Positions 16,741-21,038 of a stretch of DNA of 21,038 bases are shown one piece after another (position 1 is the first letter of the stretch; every line of letters starts with the position of its first letter). Source of the DNA: Larix sibirica (Eukaryota; Streptophyta; Pinopsida; Pinales; Pinaceae). Where the stretch lies: assembly GCA_004151065.3 (NCBI GenBank), contig NWUY0300009198.1, positions 42,326 through 63,363 on the forward strand, read 5' to 3'. Below the pieces are notes generated by a model. The model saw nothing but the letters and a program-made list of their open reading frames with translations. It had not been told where the DNA came from and did not search any database. A program made the translations under genes and the position numbers.

Positions 16741-17520
16741 AATGATTTGCCCACATCTCTAAAGGTGAATGGGCATAATGTTTATTGTGAAGATCCAATT
16801 TCGAATGTGGATTTGGGTGCTATGAGTGACAATGTTACAAAGGATGAAGGGACGAATGAAATTCCAAAGAAATAGAATGAAGGTATTATTAAGCCATAGG
16901 TGAGGCATCTACATTCAAAGATGGAGGTTGAATCCAAAGATGGTGTTCATGTTATTGAAGATGAGGTAGTTTTGGCTCCTATCTAGACCTACTTCACTTT
17001 GGATCATCATTCTCTAGGTAGGTCCTTGAATACTTGCAATTCCTTGCATCATATAATGATTACAAATCTTGAGATAGTGTGGTCAACCCCCACAAAGAGT
17101 ATTAAACCCCAACAAACTCAAGGTAAAAGAAAGAAGACCTAAACTGTTTCAACTGAATCTTTGGATTTAAGGCACATCATAGAAAAACAACAATTGTCTT
17201 AACATCTTATTCTAGCTAAGGAGGGGATACTTCCTTGAAGAAGGGGAAAGGCCCCTTTGGTTTGGGAGGATAAAGTAGGGGGGTGAGAATCTAGGGCAAG
17301 GGGATCCTATCAGTAAAGACCCAAAAAACTAAAATCAAACACCAAGGGGATGGTGGCAAGGTGTTTAGGGTTGGACCATACAAAGGATTTAGGGCTAAAA
17401 TATGTAGGGAGAAAGACAAATTTATTCCATGCTCGAGCGAAGGCTATGAAGGAGATTCAACAAGGTCGACATAAGCCCATAACCAAGGTTCTTAGAGCAA
17501 GACAAGCCTCGAAGGAAGTT
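16741..17520 (+). pseudogene. LINE-E ORF1 C-terminal tail, decayed
   Basis: No motif was recognised and stops occur in all frames. It lies where the low-complexity ORF1 tail and the ORF1-ORF2 junction are expected. Confidence 0.45.
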
Positions 17521-17524
17521 TTTC

Positions 17525-18290
17525 CATGAAATTACTCTCTACTAATGTTAGGGATATGGGTAGTCTATAGAACAGACTTGCCCTGAACTGATTATCAAAG
17601 GTTGAAAAGCCTAATGTTGTGTCATTGCAAGAGACTATGCGTAGGAGTTTAGACTTAGTATCTATGTTGGGGAAAAGTCTAAAAGGATGGGACTCTACGT
17701 ATATTGACTCTAATGGGATATCCAATGGGCTTGTCACTAGAAGAAACTCTCATATATCTCTACTTAATTTTGTTGCTATCAATTTAGGTATGTTCACTAA
17801 ATGTATAGTAAAAGAATGAGGAAAACAATTATTGTTTTAAATGTGTATGGACCTTATGAAGAAAAGAAGGAATTTACCTTGTATACAAGAGGATCATAAG
17901 GTTATTATAGGTGGTGAACCAAAATTTATTTTGAACAAATGTGAGGTGCAGGGGACTTCAACCAGAGTGGATAGTATGGCATGATACTTTATGAATAAGA
18001 TACAACAAGCTGTATTAGTGGATGTAGAACCTTTAACCCTCAACCCTATATGGTGGAATAATAGGGCAAGTAGAGCTACAGTTTCTAAGAGGTTGGACAG
18101 ATTTTTGGTTTCAACTACTATACTACAAAAGGTTGGCACCTTTAGATATTGGAATGGTGGAGGGAGAATATTGGATCATGATCCCTTAACGGATTGAGAA
18201 AAATGACCCCAAGTAGAGGACTCCCTTCAAATTCAATCACAATTGGCTTGTGGAGGGAGAGTTCTCGGAGTTGGTTCAAAATACTTGGAG
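17525..18290 (+). pseudogene. LINE-E AP endonuclease domain
   Basis: The domain starts MKLLSTNVRDMGSL at 17527 (family WNVRGl.s; the Asn is kept), then a stop at about 17570 (probably Gln), a TGA at about 17591 (probably Arg, CGA) and KPNVVSLQETM with the catalytic Glu. DSNGISNGLV follows. A gap of decayed sequence leads to GDFN at 17954, NKIQQAVLVDVEPLTLNPIW, RASRATVSKRLDRFLVS and LDHDP where SDH is expected (Ser TCG to Leu TTG is plausible). In active LINEs the enzyme nicks the target DNA. The last third is duplicated at 19137. Confidence 0.8.
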
Positions 18291-19136
18291 AAGTTTCAAT
18301 GTAAATAAGAAGTCCTTGTTTAGTGAGTAATTTACCTACTCTTTGAAGGAGGTCAGAACTAAAGTGGTGGCTTGGGTTGGTGAAAAGTATCACCAAAGAG
18401 ACTCTTTGTTAAAGGACACTGAGGTAGAGTTGGGAGATTTTTTCAAAAATAATTGGGATTTTTAATGAGGAGGAATTGTAGAGACTAAAACACTTGGGAT
18501 CCAGGAAGAAGAAATTGGTAGATGGGATGGAAGCTATTTGGAACATGAAAAGGAGGGCCATATGGCTAGAGATAGGATACGAAAATACAAAATATTTTCA
18601 TTAATATGCAAATCATAGGAAGAGTACAAACATTGTCTGGGATATGGTGAATGAGGAAGGTTAGATTTTGAGAAAATTCAAGGGTTTGGCTAATCTAGGG
18701 GTTAGACACATTGAAAGAATTTACCGGGAACCAGTTGGTTCTAACATTGCTCAGATAATTAAGATCTCTTTTTCCCCCCCAAGTTGGTTAGTGAGGAGGA
18801 AAATAGAGAGTTGTTTGAAGTTGTCTATGAGAATGCATTACTTCATGTCCTCACTACTTTTCAGAAGGACAAAAGTCCAAGCCCTAATGGTTGGACAATG
18901 GATTTTTTCCTAGGATTTTTTTATTTACTAGGAGAGGATCCACTTTGGGTGCTGGAAGAAGTTAGGATCTTTGGCAATGTCCATGGATCTTTCAACTCTA
19001 GTTTTATTACATTCATTCACAAGGTGGACAAACTGAGCACCTTTGATAATTTTAGACCCATATCTTTGTGTAATGTAATTGTGTTTAGAATATAATATAT
19101 AAGGTTTTTGTGGTCAAGATTAAAAAATTTGCTTTT
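17935..19136 (+). repeat. LINE-E tandem duplication, copy 1 (about 1.2 kb)
   Basis: From ACAAAT at 17935 to the junction at about 19136. It spans the EN end (GDFN to LDHDP), the linker and the RT start (to FRPISLCN). Relative to copy 2 it has a 5-bp deletion at about 18452, a TAG in place of TCG at 18214, and scattered substitutions. By eye, about seven or eight differences occur over the ~185 bp from 18001. Confidence 0.9.
18784..19095 (+). pseudogene. LINE-E RT N-terminal part, copy 1
   Basis: A 103-codon open frame. After a linker tail it reads KSPSPNGWTMDFF (family KsPGPDGft..Ff), then SFITFIHKVDKLSTFDNFRP and ISLCN, RT motifs 1-3. It is cut at about 19136 by the start of copy 2, so motifs A-C never follow it. 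A 4-base change at about 19073 (GTAATTGTG against TTTTG in copy 2) also shifts the frame. Confidence 0.8.
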
Positions 19137-20345
19137 ACAAATTGGAGTTGCAAGGGACTTCAACTAGGGTAGATAGGATGGCATGATACTTTATGAATAA
19201 GATACAACAAGCTGGATTAGTGGATGTAGAACCTTTAACCCTCAACCCTATATGGTGGAATAATAGGGCAAGTAGAGCTACAATTTCTAAGAGGTTGGAC
19301 ATATTTTTGGTTTCAACTACTATACTACAAAAGGTTGGAACCTTTAGATATAGGAATGGTGGAGGGAGAATCTTGGATCATGGTCCCATTTTTTAATAGA
19401 TTGAGAAAAATGACCCCAAGTCGAGGACTCCCTTCAAATTCAATCACAGCTGGCTTATGGAGGATGAGTTCTCAAAGTTGGTTCAAAATACTTGGAGAAG
19501 TTTTTATGTAAATAGGAAGTCCTCATTTAGTGAGTAATTTTCCTGCTCTTTGAAGGAGGTCAAAACTAAAGTGGTGGCTTGGGTTGGTGAAAAGTATCAC
19601 CATAGAGACTCTTTGTTAAAGGAGATAGAGGCAGAGTTGGGATATTTTTTCAAAAATAACTCTTTTGGGATTTTTAATGAGGAGGAACTGTAGATACTAA
19701 AACACTTGGGATCCATGAAGAATAAATTGTTAGATGGGATGGAAGCTAATTGGAAAATGAAAAGGAGGGCCATATGGCTAGAGCTAGGATATGAAAATAC
19801 AAAATATTTTCATTAATAAATGCAAATCACAGGAAGAGTACAAACACCATCTAGGAGATGGTGAATGAAGAAGGTTAGATTTTGAGAAAATTCAAGGGTT
19901 TGGCTAATCTAGGGGTTAGACCCATTGAAAGAATTTATCGGGAACCAATTGGTTCTAGCATTGCTCATATAATTAAGGTCTCTTGTTTTTTCCCCCAAGT
20001 TGGTTAATGAGGAGGACAATAGAGAGTTGTTAGAAGTTGTCTATGAGGATGCATTACTTCATGATCTCACTACTTTTTAGAAGGACAAAAGTCTAAGCCC
20101 TAATGGATGGACAATGGAATTCTTCCTAGGATTTTTTTTTTTACTGGGAGAGGATCTACCTTGGGTGGTGGAAGAAGTTAGGACCTTTGGAAATATCCAT
20201 GGATCTTTCAAATCCAGTTTCATTACACTCATTCATAAGGTGGACAAACTGGGCACCTTTGATGACTTTAGACCCGTATCTTTGTGTAATTTTGTTTACA
20301 AGATAATATATAAGGTTTCGGTGGTCAAGATGAAAAAATTACTCT
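19137..20345 (+). repeat. LINE-E tandem duplication, copy 2
   Basis: Head-to-tail repeat of 17935-19136, from ACAAATTGGAG at 19137 to about AAAAAATTACTC at 20345. Homology can be followed through GDFN-type sequence (changed to RDFN), RASRATISKRLDIFLVS, LDHGP, the linker and FRPVSLCN. It then continues into the rest of the RT, so copy 2 is the one in natural context downstream and copy 1 is in natural context upstream. Confidence 0.9.
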
Positions 20346-20770
20346 CCGAGTTTTTCTTACCTGAACAATTTGGTCTTTTGGATTGTAGACAAATACATGA
20401 TGTAGTTGGATGTGCTCAGGAGGGGCTTCATTCCACAAGGATTGAAATATTGTGTGTTATGTTCTAAAACTTGATCTCTCCAAGGCATGTGACATGACTA
20501 GTTGATTGTACATGAGACTTCCTATACATATTGGTTTTAACTAGCCAATTGTAAATTAGATCACGGGTTCTACATCCTCAGTTTTATATGCAATGCTCAT
20601 AAATGGGGTGGCCTCACTTTCTTTAGGCCTTCTAGAGGATTGTGGCAAGGGTGTACTCTTTCTCCATATTTGTCTCTTTTAATTGCTGAGGGGTTTAGTA
20701 GATCCATCCAAAAGGCTAGTGGGATAGGAATTATCAAAGAGATGCACTACAATGAACACACTTTCTAACA
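20036..20770 (+). pseudogene. LINE-E RT, copy 2 with motifs A and B
   Basis: KSLSPNGWTMEFF and SFITLIHKVDKLGTFDDFRP are followed by VSLCNFVYKIIYKVSVVKMK, LLSEFFLPEQFGLLDCRQIH and DVVGCAQEGLHSTR up to 20437. A frameshift then gives motif A as LKLDLSKACD (family KLD..KAYD). Next come IHIGFN*PIVN*ITGS, MLINGVAS and, after another shift, motif B GLWQGCTLSPYLSLLIAEGF (family RQG; here WQG). Sequence stays RT-like to about SIQKASGIGIIKEM and NEHTF at 20767. Motif C (F.DD) should come next but is replaced by unrelated sequence. Confidence 0.85.
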
Positions 20771-21038
20771 GAGGTTATAGAGGAGGTTTTTAGTGTTACA
20801 AGATTGGAAAAAATTGACCAATAAACCTTCGCTACAACATTTGTTTTTGGTAGTGGAGGTTATAACGGATATTCATTATAACTAAAAAAATGGGGTGACT
20901 GGAGGTTTTAGCAGATGTTTTTTATCCAATGATTTATATTTCTATACGTGCATCAGTGCATCTTCTATTGTAGCATCCCTCATTTACCGCTACTCTTTTG
21001 TAATTAAAAATGTAACTATGTACCTGTTTCTGTTGAGG
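20771..21038. other. Unidentified repeat-like sequence truncating LINE-E
   Basis: From TCTAACAGAGG the RT reading ends. Three loosely similar blocks with GAGGTT(A/T)TA occur at about 20776, 20855 and 20902. AACCTTCGCTAC at 20824-20835 and GTAGTGGAGGTT at 20850-20861 form an imperfect stem (10 of 12). No coding sequence was seen. It is probably an inserted element or a deletion junction; its right end is outside the window. Confidence 0.5.

Larger units (their letters stand above)
15933..20770 (+). mobile_element. LINE-E: L1-like LINE with ORF1, EN and RT, internally duplicated and 3'-truncated
   Basis: The order is ORF1 (DUF4283-like region and zinc knuckle, 15933-16740), ORF1 tail, AP endonuclease from MKLLSTNVRD at 17527, linker, RT start at about 18785, a second copy of EN-end/linker/RT-start (19137-20345), then RT motifs A and B up to about 20760. 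Motif C, zf-RVT and RNase H are missing because other sequence begins at about 20770. Stops are frequent, mostly TAG or TAA where Gln or Trp is expected. It is a separate lineage from LINE-D, as the coding sequence differs throughout. The 5' end is not delimited. Confidence 0.85.

Noticed and set aside
16580-16798. Minus-strand open frame over ORF1
   Set aside because: It is a shadow of the plus-strand ORF1 and zinc-knuckle coding sequence.
18328-18664. Recoding of TAA/TAG as Gln, because the shared stops all fit Gln codons
   Set aside because: The element also has TGA stops, frameshifts and Trp-to-stop changes, and sits in plant DNA. C-to-T decay explains the pattern.

Overview
The window looks like intergenic DNA from a land plant with a large, old, repeat-rich nuclear genome. 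This is inferred from plant-type LINEs (a DUF4283-like ORF1 with a zinc knuckle, an AP endonuclease, an RT, a zf-RVT domain and an RNase H carrying the plant HIFREAN..AD motif), a plant copia-type primer-binding site, tRNA-derived SINE signatures and heavy C-to-T/G-to-A decay. A conifer-like genome would fit, but the sequence does not prove it. No intact host gene, rRNA, tRNA or CRISPR array was seen. Ns at 7050, 12512 and 13601-13602 mark a draft assembly.

Layout. 1-711: a plus-strand non-LTR retrotransposon fragment (LINE-A) with a 149-bp internal tandem duplication. 712-1600: the 3' coding part of a different LINE on the minus strand (LINE-B). 1600-3470: non-coding DNA with an AT microsatellite, a 22-bp tandem repeat and a cluster of GAAAC/GTTTC dyads that grades into a degenerate ~38-bp minisatellite. 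3725-3870: a tRNA-derived SINE candidate (minus). 3870-5450: the most gene-like non-repetitive stretch, with two weak candidate minus-strand exons. 6150-7080: the 3' end of a third LINE (LINE-C). 8268-8821: AT-rich tandem repeats, a candidate copia-like LTR and a decayed tRNA-Met primer-binding site.

8957-14172: LINE-D, the best-delimited element. It is 5'-truncated inside the endonuclease, carries RT, zf-RVT and RNase H, ends in poly(A), and is flanked by a 13-bp target-site duplication with one mismatch. Its RNase H region is interrupted in the assembly by a 1,088-bp element with 62-bp terminal inverted repeats, bracketed by Ns and by two identical 271-bp copies of LINE sequence. That element contains a second SINE-like unit.

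14187-15930: non-coding DNA with a CpG-rich patch and a perfect 13-bp hairpin. 15933-20770: LINE-E, with ORF1, endonuclease and RT, and a head-to-tail duplication of about 1.2 kb covering the end of EN and the start of RT. It breaks off before RT motif C at about 20770, where an unidentified repeat-like sequence runs to the window end.

The coding pieces do not form a pathway. They are at least four distinct dead retrotransposons. The main interest is in nested insertion, internal duplication after inactivation, methylation-type decay, the apparently undescribed TIR element, and a possible assembly artefact around it.
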